From JAODBJ01 sp963782465 (lineage in GTDB: Bacteria > Actinomycetota > Acidimicrobiia > IMCC26256 > PALSA-610): 64,000 bases of DNA. Shown piece by piece: positions 24,801 through 33,100 of this stretch. Location of the stretch: contig CAWAJR010000002.1 of assembly GCA_963782465.1 (NCBI GenBank), positions 248,001-312,000 of the forward strand. The letters are read 5' to 3'. Positions within the stretch are counted from its first letter, which is position 1; the number at the start of each line of letters is the position of its first letter. The notes beneath the pieces were generated by a model, which made no database searches, was not told the DNA's origin, and saw only the letters and a list, made by a program, of their open reading frames with translations. A program made the translations under genes and the position numbers.

Positions 24801-25526
24801 TCAGGAAGGAGCCGTGAGCGCGGCGATCGCTTCGTCGGGGGCGTCGGTGATCAGCGCGTCGACGCCCGCCGCCGCCAGTGCCCGCTGGTCGGCCGGATCG
24901 TTCACGGTCCACACGTCGATCTTCAACCCTCGATCGTGGGCGGCGCGAACGGCCCCTTCGGGGTCTTCCATCACCATGGCGCAATCGGGGTGCACCCACG
25001 CGAGCCCACGCTCGACAGCGGCCCCAACACCGTGATCGATCGTCTGGCCGAACGTCAGCCAGCCCAGCGGGATCCGGGTGTCGATGGAACGGACGACGCC
25101 CAGCACCCCGAGGTCGAACGACGACACGACCACCCGATCGGTCAGTCGGCGACCGAGCACCGCCGCGGCAACCGTCCGCGCGACCACGCCGTCGGGGTCG
25201 GAGTCGGGTTCCCAGGGCAGGCATTTCAGTTCGAGGTTCACGAACAGGTCGCCGAGCGCGTCGAGCGCCTCGTCGAGGGTCGGCACTTCCGGTCGCTGCT
25301 CGCGAAGTTCTGCGAACGGGTGCTCCGAGATCAAACCGAAATCGTCGACGGCGGGGTCGTGGTGCAGCACGCACACCCCGTCGGCGGTGCGGCGCACGTC
25401 GGTCTCGACGCCGTCGGCGCCGATGGACGCCGCGGCCGCGAACGCTTCGAGCGTGTTCTCGCGCGCGCGCCGCGGCGCGCCGCGATGCCCGAGCACCATC
25501 GGACGCGTCGTCGGCTTCGTCGTCAT
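24801..25526 (-). CDS. Glycerophosphodiester phosphodiesterase
   Basis: A 241-aa TIM-barrel phosphodiesterase of the GDPD family, cleaving glycerophosphodiesters to glycerol 3-phosphate and an alcohol. Catalytic and metal residues are visible: LGHRGAPRRARENTLEAF (His and Glu), GVETDVRRTADG (Glu and Asp), VLHHDPAVDD (His), and NLELKC later. There is no signal peptide, so it acts in the cytosol. The ATG at 25526 has a TAGGGT box 8 nt upstream; a TTG three codons earlier is the other option. It is convergent with the lipid kinase gene, 3 bp apart. Confidence 0.92.
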   Translation of the reverse strand: MTTKPTTRPMVLGHRGAPRRARENTLEAFAAAASIGADGVETDVRRTADGVCVLHHDPAVDDFGLISEHPFAELREQRPEVPTLDEALDALGDLFVNLELKCLPWEPDSDPDGVVARTVAAAVLGRRLTDRVVVSSFDLGVLGVVRSIDTRIPLGWLTFGQTIDHGVGAAVERGLAWVHPDCAMVMEDPEGAVRAAHDRGLKIDVWTVNDPADQRALAAAGVDALITDAPDEAIAALTAPS

Positions 25527-25534
25527 CGGGCTCA

Positions 25535-25540
25535 ACCCTA
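25535..25540 (-). promoter_or_regulatory. -10 box for leaderless GDPD gene
   Basis: TAGGGT on the minus strand, 8 nt before the ATG at 25526. Confidence 0.4.
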
Positions 25541-25590
25541 CGTTTCAGCAACACGTTCCACTCGCGGCGACAAAATCCCTGGTCAGGGTC

Positions 25591-25651
25591 TTGCGCAAAG
25601 CGCATAACGGCCGTTACCCTGCCGGTTCCCGCACCGCTGAAACAGCGGTGC
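25591..25651 (+). promoter_or_regulatory. whiB promoter with 5' UTR hairpin
   Basis: TTGCGC (25591-25596), an 18-bp spacer and TACCCT (25615-25620) make a plausible promoter. A palindrome AACGGCCGTT (25606-25615) lies in the spacer. Just after the expected start point is a perfect hairpin GCACCGCTG-AAA-CAGCGGTGC (25631-25651), about 50 nt before the whiB start. It may act as an operator or as an mRNA-stability or translation element. Confidence 0.5.
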
Positions 25652-25703
25652 CTGCTCGTGATCGGGCGCACAAGCAGCCTGCTGCGCGACCCATGGAGGC
25701 AAC

Positions 25704-25991
25704 GTGGCCCTCACCTGGATTCGAACCCACGACTGGGATTCCGACGCGTGGCGAGATCGCGCCGCGTGTCGCGACACGAACCCGGAGCTGTTCTTCCCCG
25801 TCGGCACCACCGGCCTCGCGATCGACCAGATCGAAGCGGCACGAACGGTCTGCGAGCACTGCCCGGTGATGCACGAGTGCCTCGAGTTCGCGCTCGCGAC
25901 GAACCAGGAGGCAGGCGTCTGGGGTGGGACGACGGAAGACGAGCGGCGCAAGCTGCGCAAAGGCTGGCTCGCCGAGCAACGCGTCGGTTAG
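25704..25991 (+). CDS. whiB1: WhiB-family iron-sulfur transcriptional regulator (WhiB1-like)
   Basis: A 95-aa actinobacterial regulator that binds a [4Fe-4S] cluster and the sigma-A region 4. The four cluster cysteines are Cys22 (RAACRDT) and the CxxCx5C set in VCEHCPVMHEC. They are followed by the turn GVWGGTTEDERRKLR and a basic C-terminal tail. NPELFFPVG is typical of the WhiB1/WhiB2 group. The GTG at 25704 is set by GGAGG a few bases upstream. It is convergent with a PdtaS-type kinase, the same arrangement as whiB1-pdtaS in mycobacteria, which supports the WhiB1 assignment. Confidence 0.9.
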   Translation: MALTWIRTHDWDSDAWRDRAACRDTNPELFFPVGTTGLAIDQIEAARTVCEHCPVMHECLEFALATNQEAGVWGGTTEDERRKLRKGWLAEQRVG

Positions 25992-26003
25992 TAGCGACCC
26001 GCT

Positions 26004-27527
26004 TCAGAGCTCGACGCGGGGTTGGGTGACCGGAACGCGGATGTGCACCGCGGTGCCACCGACGTCGTGAAGTTCGATCGAGCCTTCGAGTTCACCGGTC
26101 ACGAGTGCCTGCACGATCGACAGCCCGAGCCCCTTCGAGGATTCGAGCGAGAACCGTTCGGGCAGGCCCACGCCGTCGTCGACGACGTCGATCACGACCT
26201 GGTTGTCTTCCCGGGCGAGGTGCACCCGGACGTTTCCTTCCCGTGGCCGGGCGGCGTCGTCGTCGATGATCATCTCGGTGCTGTGGCCACCGTCATCGTC
26301 GTCGCCGCCTTCGCGGGGATAGGCGTGGTCGACGGCGTTCTGCATCAGTTCGTTGAGGATCACGGCGAGCGGGGTCGCGACCTCGCCCGGCAGGTCGCCG
26401 GCGTCGCCTTCGACCGTGAAATGGATCGTCAGGTCTTGGGAGGACACCGTCTCCTCGACGACCCGCACCAGGGGCCGCACGATCTCGGCGAAGTGCACCA
26501 CGTCGCCCGCGTCGCGCGAGAGGGTTTCGTGCACGATCGCGATCGAACGGATCCGCCGTTCCGATTCAGCGAGCGCCGCCCGCGCCTCCGGTGAGTGGAG
26601 ACGGCGACCCTGCAGGCGCAGCAGCGACGCGATGGTCTGCAGATTGTTCTTGACCCGGTGGTGGATCTCGCGAATCGTCGCGTCTTTCGACATGAGCATG
26701 CGGTCGCGGCGGCGCAGGTCGGTGACGTCGCGGATGAGGAGCATCGCCCCGACCGCCTCGTCGCCTTCGAGCAACGGCAGGACGCGCAACAGGATCGACG
26801 TGTCACCGCGCTCCACCTCCTCGGCGACCGGCAGCCGCTGGCGCATGGCGCTTCGCGCCGCGGTGTCGTCGAAACCGATGACGGAGAGCTTCTCGCCTTC
26901 GGCGTAGGCGTGGATGCCCATGCGGTGCAGGGAGCTGACCGCGTTCGGGCTGGCATAGTCGAGGCGGGTGTCGCCGTCGATCACGATCACGCCGTCGCCG
27001 ACACGCGGTGCGTTCTCGATCTCGGCTTCCTCACGGGTGAACGGGAACGAGCCCTCGGCGATCATCTTGGCGAACCGCTCGAACACGCGGAAGTACGTAC
27101 GTTCGAGCTCGCCGCGCCGGCGGGTGAACGTGACGGGGGCTTCACGGGTGAGGATGCCGACCAGCTTCCCGGCGTGCCGCACCGGCGTGCACTGCACGTG
27201 TACCCGGTCTTTGCCCGCGACCTCGGTCGTGTCGCCTTCGACCTGGTGGCCGGTACGCCAGCACCGGCTGAGGAGTGGCCGCTCCACCTCGTCGACGACC
27301 GTGCTCACGAGGTCGGCCGGGTACACGGTCTGGCCGGTGACCGGCCGCACCTGGCCGAGCACGACGAACCGATGCTCTTCTTCACCCGCGATCGGCGCGA
27401 ACAGCAGCAGGTCGGAGAACGACAGGTCGGCGAGCGGTCGCCAGGTCGCGATCAGCCGCAACACATGGGCGAGATCAGGGCCGTCGAGCGCCGCCCGAGA
27501 TCGCGCCAGCTCCGGCACCGTCGTCAT
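26004..27527 (-). CDS. pdtaS: PdtaS-type sensor histidine kinase
   Basis: A 507-aa soluble histidine kinase. An N-terminal GAF-like domain (about 30-160) is followed by a PAS domain (about 170-275), a HisKA_2 domain with the phospho-acceptor region EIHHRVKNNLQTIASLL (His289/His290), and a HATPase_c domain (N-box ILNELMQNAVDHAYP, G-box VVDDGVGLPERF). A short acidic insertion lies in the ATPase domain (REGGDDDDGGH). In mycobacteria this kinase signals to the antiterminator PdtaR, which is not in this window. The ATG at 27527 lies 6 nt after TACCAT, so it is probably leaderless. Confidence 0.93.
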   Translation of the reverse strand: MTTVPELARSRAALDGPDLAHVLRLIATWRPLADLSFSDLLLFAPIAGEEEHRFVVLGQVRPVTGQTVYPADLVSTVVDEVERPLLSRCWRTGHQVEGDTTEVAGKDRVHVQCTPVRHAGKLVGILTREAPVTFTRRRGELERTYFRVFERFAKMIAEGSFPFTREEAEIENAPRVGDGVIVIDGDTRLDYASPNAVSSLHRMGIHAYAEGEKLSVIGFDDTAARSAMRQRLPVAEEVERGDTSILLRVLPLLEGDEAVGAMLLIRDVTDLRRRDRMLMSKDATIREIHHRVKNNLQTIASLLRLQGRRLHSPEARAALAESERRIRSIAIVHETLSRDAGDVVHFAEIVRPLVRVVEETVSSQDLTIHFTVEGDAGDLPGEVATPLAVILNELMQNAVDHAYPREGGDDDDGGHSTEMIIDDDAARPREGNVRVHLAREDNQVVIDVVDDGVGLPERFSLESSKGLGLSIVQALVTGELEGSIELHDVGGTAVHIRVPVTQPRVEL

Positions 27528-27533
27528 GACGCG

Positions 27534-27539
27534 ATGGTA
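27534..27539 (-). promoter_or_regulatory. -10 box for leaderless pdtaS
   Basis: TACCAT on the minus strand, 6 nt before the ATG at 27527. Confidence 0.5.
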
Positions 27540-27589
27540 CGGCGGGAAAGCCGAGCGTCCGCGACGACGGCGGAGGAGCAGCGAGGGAA

Positions 27590-27619
27590 GGGCCGAGCGG
27601 CCCCGGCGCCGAAGGCGCC
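27590..27619 (-). terminator. Double GC hairpin after the Get3-like operon
   Basis: GGCGCC-GAA-GGCGCC (27605-27619) and GGGCC-GAGC-GGCCC (27590-27603) follow the stop of the second ATPase gene at 27634 and precede the pdtaS promoter. There is no T-run; a factor-assisted or GC-type terminator is inferred. Confidence 0.5.
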
Positions 27620-27633
27620 ACGAGCGGGAGCAA

Positions 27634-28836
27634 CTATTGGTAGAGGTAGGCGGCGAGGGCCGCGAGGCCGTTCACGTCGCCGATGTCGACTTCAAAGTTA
27701 GGGATCCGGACCGACACCTCCGGGCCCCGAGCCAGTTCGCCTCGCAACTCGGCTTCGCGCTTGGCCACGACGGCGAAGTTGCGGAACGACTCTCCGACCG
27801 TGCGCAGGACCCGCGCGGTGCGGGACGCGTCGACGAGGGCGGGATCGTCTCCCGAGGCGAGCGCGTCGGCGAGCGCGCCGGCGTCGTCACAGAAGACGGC
27901 CGCCGCGGCGTCGCCCGCGGGATCGAGCAGGTAGTCGGGCAACGTCTTGTTCATCACCAGCGCACCGAGATGGAAGTGGCGGTTGCGCAACTCCGTGCAG
28001 AAACGCTCCGCCTCGTGCAACGGCGCCGCTTCGAGCGTGGTGACCACCGCGAATGTGGTGCGCCGGTCGTGCAGCAGCCGTTCGACCGATCGGGCGCGCT
28101 CCACGAAGCCCGCGTACATCGTCTGGAAGCTCATGAAGAACTCGGCGATGTCTTCGAGGAACTTGCTCCCCAAGATGCGATCGGCCATCTGGTAGAAGGG
28201 CCGGCTCGCCACGTTGAGCACGCGTGTGCCGCGCCGGCCACCGACGCGGTACGGGAGAGTCAGCCACCGCAACAGGCGGCTGCCGAAGAACTCCGCCATG
28301 CGAGCGGGGGCTTCGAGGAAGTCGATCGCGTTGCGCGTCGGTGGTGTGTCGATCACGATGAGGTCGTACGCGCCGCTCGCGTGGATCTCGAACAGCCGTT
28401 CCATCGCGATGTAGTCGTGGCTCTGCACGAAGCGCGCGGTGATGTTGTGGTACAGCCGGTTCTCGAGGATGCGGTACGCGGTCTCTTCGTCCTTCGCGTG
28501 CCGCAACACGAGATCGTCCCAGCTCTGTTTCGTGTCGAGCATCGCGGCCCACAACTCGCCACGCGGTTCGAGCCCCGCCGCCTTCAGCGCGTCGTCGGGG
28601 ACCCGGTGCGCGGCGTTCCCGAGTTGTTCGAGCCCGAGCGCGCTCGCGAGCCGTTTCGCCGGATCGATCGTGAGCACGAGCACTTTCCCGCCGAGGCGGG
28701 TCGCCGCGCCGAGCGCCGCGGCCGCCGCCACCGACGTCTTGCCGACGCCACCCGAACCGCAGAAGACGATGATCTCCTTGGCCGCCAGCAACTGTTCGAT
28801 GCTGGTGACATCGTCGTGGCGGTTGCGCGGCGTCAC
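27634..28836 (-). CDS. ArsA/Get3-like ATPase (BagB-type, Rv3680-like)
   Basis: A 400-aa SIMIBI-class ATPase related to ArsA and Get3. The P-loop reads FCGSGGVGKTS (a variant of KGGVGK with Ser in place of the signature Lys); switch regions follow in VLTIDPAKRLASALG and LIVIDTPPTRNAIDFL. It overlaps the preceding ArsA/Get3-like gene by ATGA. Actinobacteria keep two such paralogues side by side (Rv3679-Rv3680 in mycobacteria, linked to stress tolerance and glycerol metabolism). No arsenic genes adjoin it, so arsenite transport is unlikely. Client or partner unknown. Confidence 0.88.
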   Translation of the reverse strand: MTPRNRHDDVTSIEQLLAAKEIIVFCGSGGVGKTSVAAAAALGAATRLGGKVLVLTIDPAKRLASALGLEQLGNAAHRVPDDALKAAGLEPRGELWAAMLDTKQSWDDLVLRHAKDEETAYRILENRLYHNITARFVQSHDYIAMERLFEIHASGAYDLIVIDTPPTRNAIDFLEAPARMAEFFGSRLLRWLTLPYRVGGRRGTRVLNVASRPFYQMADRILGSKFLEDIAEFFMSFQTMYAGFVERARSVERLLHDRRTTFAVVTTLEAAPLHEAERFCTELRNRHFHLGALVMNKTLPDYLLDPAGDAAAAVFCDDAGALADALASGDDPALVDASRTARVLRTVGESFRNFAVVAKREAELRGELARGPEVSVRIPNFEVDIGDVNGLAALAAYLYQ

Positions 28837-29798
28837 AATCCGAGTTCTTCCCCGAGCGCCTCGGCGACCATGCGGGTCACGCGGAGACCGTGGGTGCGCA
28901 CGAACTGGTACGGCACGTACATCAGCGGCAGGTCCACCGAGTCGAGCAGGTGGGCGAGGTGCACCGCGCGGGTGCGGCGCAACGACACCGCGAGCCGGGC
29001 ACCGTCGAGTACCGCGGTCGCGCCGCTCCCGGCGCGGTGCTCGAGCAGTTCACGCGCGGCGGGCGCCCGCAACGCCTCGAACGTCGCCTCGTCGGCGGTG
29101 GTGAACAGTTCCGGCAACACCCGGTTCACGATGATCGACCCGAGCGGGGTGCGGAGTTCGGTGCGGATACGGCCGACGAGTTCGATCGTCTCCGCGACCG
29201 GCATCTCCTCCGGAGTGGTGACGATGTTGACCGCGCAGATGTCGGGGTCGGAGAGCAGTTCGCTCATCCATTGGGTCTGCGCTCGCACGGGGCCGACGTC
29301 GACGAGTTCTTGGATCGCGTCGGCCGCGCCGAGTTGCCCGACGATGTGGCCCGTCGCTGCGGCGTCGACGATCACCATGTCGTGATCGGCGCGGCCCTCG
29401 ATCGCTTCGCGCACCTCCCACGCGATCTTGCCGACGGTGAGAATCTCCTTCACCCCCGGCGCCGCGGTCGCGACGAAGTCGAGCACCTTGGCGAGCGGGC
29501 CGAGGCGGCCGAGCACCGGCACTTTGAGGTTGAGCTTCAGGTACTCCTGCAGCGACGCCTCGGTGTCCATCGACATCGCGAGGATGCCGGGCTGGATCTC
29601 TTTCGGTGCGAACCCGACCGGCGCATGTTCGAACAGCGCGGTGACATCGTCTTTGGCGTCGACCTCGACGAGCAGCACCCGCCGGCCGTGTTGCGCGGCG
29701 AGCAGCGCGGTCGCGGCCGCCATCGTGCTCTTACCGACGCCGCCCTTCCCGGTGAAGAACAGCAGCCGGCGATCGAGCAGCGTCGAGGCCGTCGGCAT
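28833..29798 (-). CDS. ArsA/Get3-like ATPase (BagA-type, Rv3679-like)
   Basis: A 321-aa ATPase of the ArsA/Get3 family with a canonical deviant Walker A, FFTGKGGVGKST (about 15-26, signature Lys present). Switch I lies in VLLVEVDAKDDVTALF and the Walker-B-like VIVDAAATGHIVG follows. It lacks the first Cys-rich metal sites of arsenite pumps. It lies 12 bp downstream of the DUF3107 gene and overlaps the second ATPase by 4 bp, so the pair is made together and probably forms a heterodimer, as reported for the mycobacterial pair. Role inferred by homology only. Confidence 0.88.
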   Translation of the reverse strand: MPTASTLLDRRLLFFTGKGGVGKSTMAAATALLAAQHGRRVLLVEVDAKDDVTALFEHAPVGFAPKEIQPGILAMSMDTEASLQEYLKLNLKVPVLGRLGPLAKVLDFVATAAPGVKEILTVGKIAWEVREAIEGRADHDMVIVDAAATGHIVGQLGAADAIQELVDVGPVRAQTQWMSELLSDPDICAVNIVTTPEEMPVAETIELVGRIRTELRTPLGSIIVNRVLPELFTTADEATFEALRAPAARELLEHRAGSGATAVLDGARLAVSLRRTRAVHLAHLLDSVDLPLMYVPYQFVRTHGLRVTRMVAEALGEELGL

Positions 29799-29810
29799 AC
29801 GCGCGCCGGC

Positions 29811-30038
29811 CTACCGGGCGCCGAACCCGACCTGGCGCCCGCCCGCGTCGCTCCCCAGTTCGACGTACGCGATCTTGTCGGTCGGAACCCCGACCCGGCG
29901 ACCCTTCGTGTCGGTGAGCCACAAGATCGTCTCCGCCGTCATCGCCTCTTCGATCGTCGACGTGACCGTCGCGACGTCGTCGTCGGTGTCGATGATGAGC
30001 TCGTGCGGCGTGTAGACGACGCCAATCTTGATCTCCAT
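29811..30038 (-). CDS. DUF3107 family protein
   Basis: A 75-aa small cytosolic protein starting MEIKIGVVYTPHELIIDTDD, matching the DUF3107 family of actinobacteria (TB9.4 in mycobacteria). An acidic middle (DDDVATVTSTIEEAM) is followed by WLTDTKGRRVGVPTDKIAYVELG. The ATG at 30038 is preceded by TAACGT 7 nt upstream, giving a leaderless start; an upstream in-frame start would run through that box. It heads the transcript carrying the two Get3-like ATPases, so a role with them is plausible. Biochemical function is not known to me. Confidence 0.85.
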   Translation of the reverse strand: MEIKIGVVYTPHELIIDTDDDVATVTSTIEEAMTAETILWLTDTKGRRVGVPTDKIAYVELGSDAGGRQVGFGAR

Positions 30039-30045
30039 ACCGGTG

Positions 30046-30051
30046 ACGTTA
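30046..30051 (-). promoter_or_regulatory. -10 box for leaderless DUF3107 operon
   Basis: TAACGT on the minus strand, 7 nt before the ATG at 30038. Confidence 0.5.
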
Positions 30052-30074
30052 CCTACGGGTCGCCAACCCATCCG

Positions 30075-30124
30075 GAACCTGCGTCAGTTTTCCCCTCGTC
30101 AGGGGCCAAAACTGACGCAGGTTC
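30075..30124 (-). terminator. Perfect 17-bp stem hairpin after the giant subtilase gene
   Basis: Arms 30075-30091 and 30108-30124 are perfectly complementary (GAACCTGCGTCAGTTTT and its complement), with an inner CCCC/GGGG stem. The hairpin starts 10 nt after the subtilase stop at 30134 on the minus strand, and its arm ends in a T4/A4 pair. It is a probable terminator that separates the subtilase from the DUF3107 operon. Confidence 0.65.
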
Positions 30125-30133
30125 GGGTGGGGG

Positions 30134-33100
30134 TCAGGGGGCGTGGTATTCGCCGGTGTTGCGGGCGTTGCCGCCGGAGCGGGGCCACTCGGTCAGCGAC
30201 GGCGCCGGGGCCTTCGTGTGCCAGACGAGCAGCACGCCGTCGCGGCGCACCACGGCGATCTCGGCCTTCCCGTTGCCGTCCCAGTCGCCGAGGCCGGGCG
30301 TGCCGACGTCCCAACCGCCCGTGAGCTTGGGCCAGCCGGCGGGCGGCACGCCGTTCGCGTCGAAGGCTCCGAGCGTGAAGACGCCGTTCCCGACGATCGT
30401 GTCGTTCGTGCCCGTCCCGCCGAGATCGGCCACCGCCGGCGTCGCGAAGAACGCAAGGTCGGGCGACGTCTGTGGGAACCCGGCGAGCGCGTTGCCCGTG
30501 TCGCCGCGCCAGGCCATCACCTGGTCGTCGTTCGGGAGTTGCAGGTCGGAACCGAGGATGTCGAGCAGCCGGGTCAGGCCCGCCGTGGGCGCGGTGAGGT
30601 CCGGCGTGGCGTCGCCGTCGAGCCGTCCGAGCGCCGGGCCACCGAACGCGACGATCGACGCGACGAGGTCCTGCGAGTTGCGCGCCGGCCCGAACCGCCC
30701 GTTGTCGTGGCCGTCGATGCCACCGGTCCACAGCGCGGGGACGTCGTTGCCGCCGACCTTGCCGAAGACGCTCGCACCCTGCGCGTTCAGCACGTAGAGC
30801 GGGCCGACCGCCGACGACGCGACGATCTCCTTGCCGGGCGCCGGGTTCACGTCGCCGACGACGGCCTGGGCGGAAACGCCGTCACCGATCGTCGGCAGCG
30901 AGTCGAGTTGCAGCATGCCGAGCTTCGCCGGCCACCCCGGCAGGTACGCGCCGGCATCGGGGTTCGCACTCGGCGCGTGGGCGTTGTTCGCGAGCGTGCC
31001 GTTCGGTGAGATCGCGTACAGGCGCGCGTTGCCGACCGGGCCGGCCGCGGAGATCAAGCCGACCACGTCGGCGCCGGAACCGATGTTGGCCGTCTCCTGG
31101 TACGACTCCTGCGCGCCGACGATGATCTCCGGATGGCCGTCGCCGGTGATGTCGGCGAGCGTGGGCGTCGCGGTCAGCTCCCCGCCCTCTTGCGCACCGG
31201 AACCCGCGGCGAAGGTCACGTGATGGGTCGTCGGATCGACGGCGCTGACCTTCGCCGGGTCGACGACGAGCACGGGGAACCCGGCGACCGGCGTGCCGTC
31301 GTCGTGCCATGCGTAGACGTGCCGGTCGAGCGCGGCCGCGACGATCTCCATCTTCCCGTCGCCGTCGAGATCGGCGACCGACGGCGCGGCGGTGAAGCCG
31401 GGCAGCGTGCGGTTGAACTGGTCCTTCACGCCCGCCTGGTCGAGCGAGAACGCCGGGTTGACGTGTACCTGCGACACGGTCCGCCCGCCGAGCGTCGTCG
31501 GGAAGAACCCGTGCCGCCGCTGCCCGTTCGCCTCCCACGCCCAGACGTTGCCTTCAAGGTCGGTCACGACCACTTCGAGATGGCCGTCGTGGTCGAGGTC
31601 GGCGACGACCGGGCCGCCGACCATGACCGCGCCACCGGGCGCCGGAATGCCGTCGGCCCGTGCGGTGTGCGAACCGAACGGCCAGTAGTTCGGCGTCGCC
31701 GTGCGAACGGGCCAGCCGGGAAGTTCGGAACCGTCGGGACGGTACGCGTGCACGCGACCGTCGTCGGTCGCGACGATCATCTCGTCGCCCTTCTTCCCGT
31801 CGAGGTTCGCGAACACCGGCGACGACGTTCCCACGCTCGCGATCCGGCGCGGGAAGCCCGCGACGAGATCGGGGTCGTGGTGGACGAACGCCTGCTTCTG
31901 CGAGATGCCGGTGAGGCCGTCGCTCCCACCGCCGTGCGCCGTCACCACCACTCGCACGCGCACCGAGAACCGTTCCTCGTCGGGCCGGGTCGTCGCCGGG
32001 TCGACCGGCGGGCCGTTGCCGTCGTTCGGGAGCGCGGCGGCAACCGAGGCGAGATTGATCGAACCGAGCACACCGCTCAGCGGGGCGTGCAGGCCGGTGT
32101 GCTGCGACACCACGTGCCAGTTGTCGGTGGCCGGGAAGTTCGGCGGCTGCAGGCCGGTCGCCCACTCGACCTTGTAGTCGTAACTCGACGCGCGCGTCGC
32201 CGCGACGCGGCCCTTCACGGCGAGGGTGCCGGTGGTCGGCAACACGTCGAACCATTGCGGTGTGGTGATGTCGGCCTCGGGCGGGATGTGCCCGGCGCGC
32301 ACCGCCTTCACCGCCTCGTAGATGTTGATGCGCCCGTAGCCGGTGGTCGCGTCCCAACCCTTCGTGGTCGGGTAGCGCACGGTGTCGATGAGCCCACCGG
32401 TCGACGTACCGAAGTTGTTCGCCGGGTCGACCGCGTTGGGCGTCGAGAAGTCGACGTCGTCGGCGGTCGCGCGCACCAGTTGCATCACTTCGTTCGCGGT
32501 GAGCTGTAATCCTTTGGCGCGCGCTTCGGACTCGATGAGGCCAACCATCCCCGCCGACTTGCCGGTCGCCTCCGACGAGCACGCGCCCGACGGCACCGAC
32601 ACGAACGTGATCGCGCCGAAGTTCGTGCAGCCGTTCAAGGCGAGGTAGCCGTCGACCGGTCCACCGGTGAGGCCCTGCTTCTCGGTGATCGAGTTCACCG
32701 GCATGGTGTGCTCGAGCGCGGCGGGGAGGTTGGGGTGCTTCGACGCTTCGTCGGCCATCGACGCGACGACCACCACGTTGCGCTTGTACGCGGCGTCGAT
32801 CGCCATCTGCGCCTGGCGGGGGTTCGTGATCGCGCCGAGCGCCTCCTGGATCACCGCCGCACCCGAGTCGAGACCGAAGAGCACGCCGGCGGCGAACCGC
32901 CCGCCGTCGGCGATGAACGAATCGCCGACGCGCACCGGGATCACGCGGCAGTTCGGGCAACTCCCGACGTCGCCGGTGCCGTTCGCGGCCGCGGTCGAGT
33001 CGCGCGCCTCGCCGGTGCCGTGGCCGTAGTTCACCGTGTCGAGCGGGTCGTTGTCCCCGTAGAGGAAGTCCCAACCGGCGATGTCGTCGACGTAGCCGTT

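Noticed and set aside
25720..25740. tRNA T-arm-like GGATTCGAACC in the minus sense
   Set aside because: It lies in the start of whiB, the flanking five bases on each side do not pair, and no anticodon or D arm is present.
27634..29798. Arsenic resistance operon
   Set aside because: The ATPases are ArsA-related but no arsB, arsC or arsR is present and the pair matches the actinobacterial Get3-like type.
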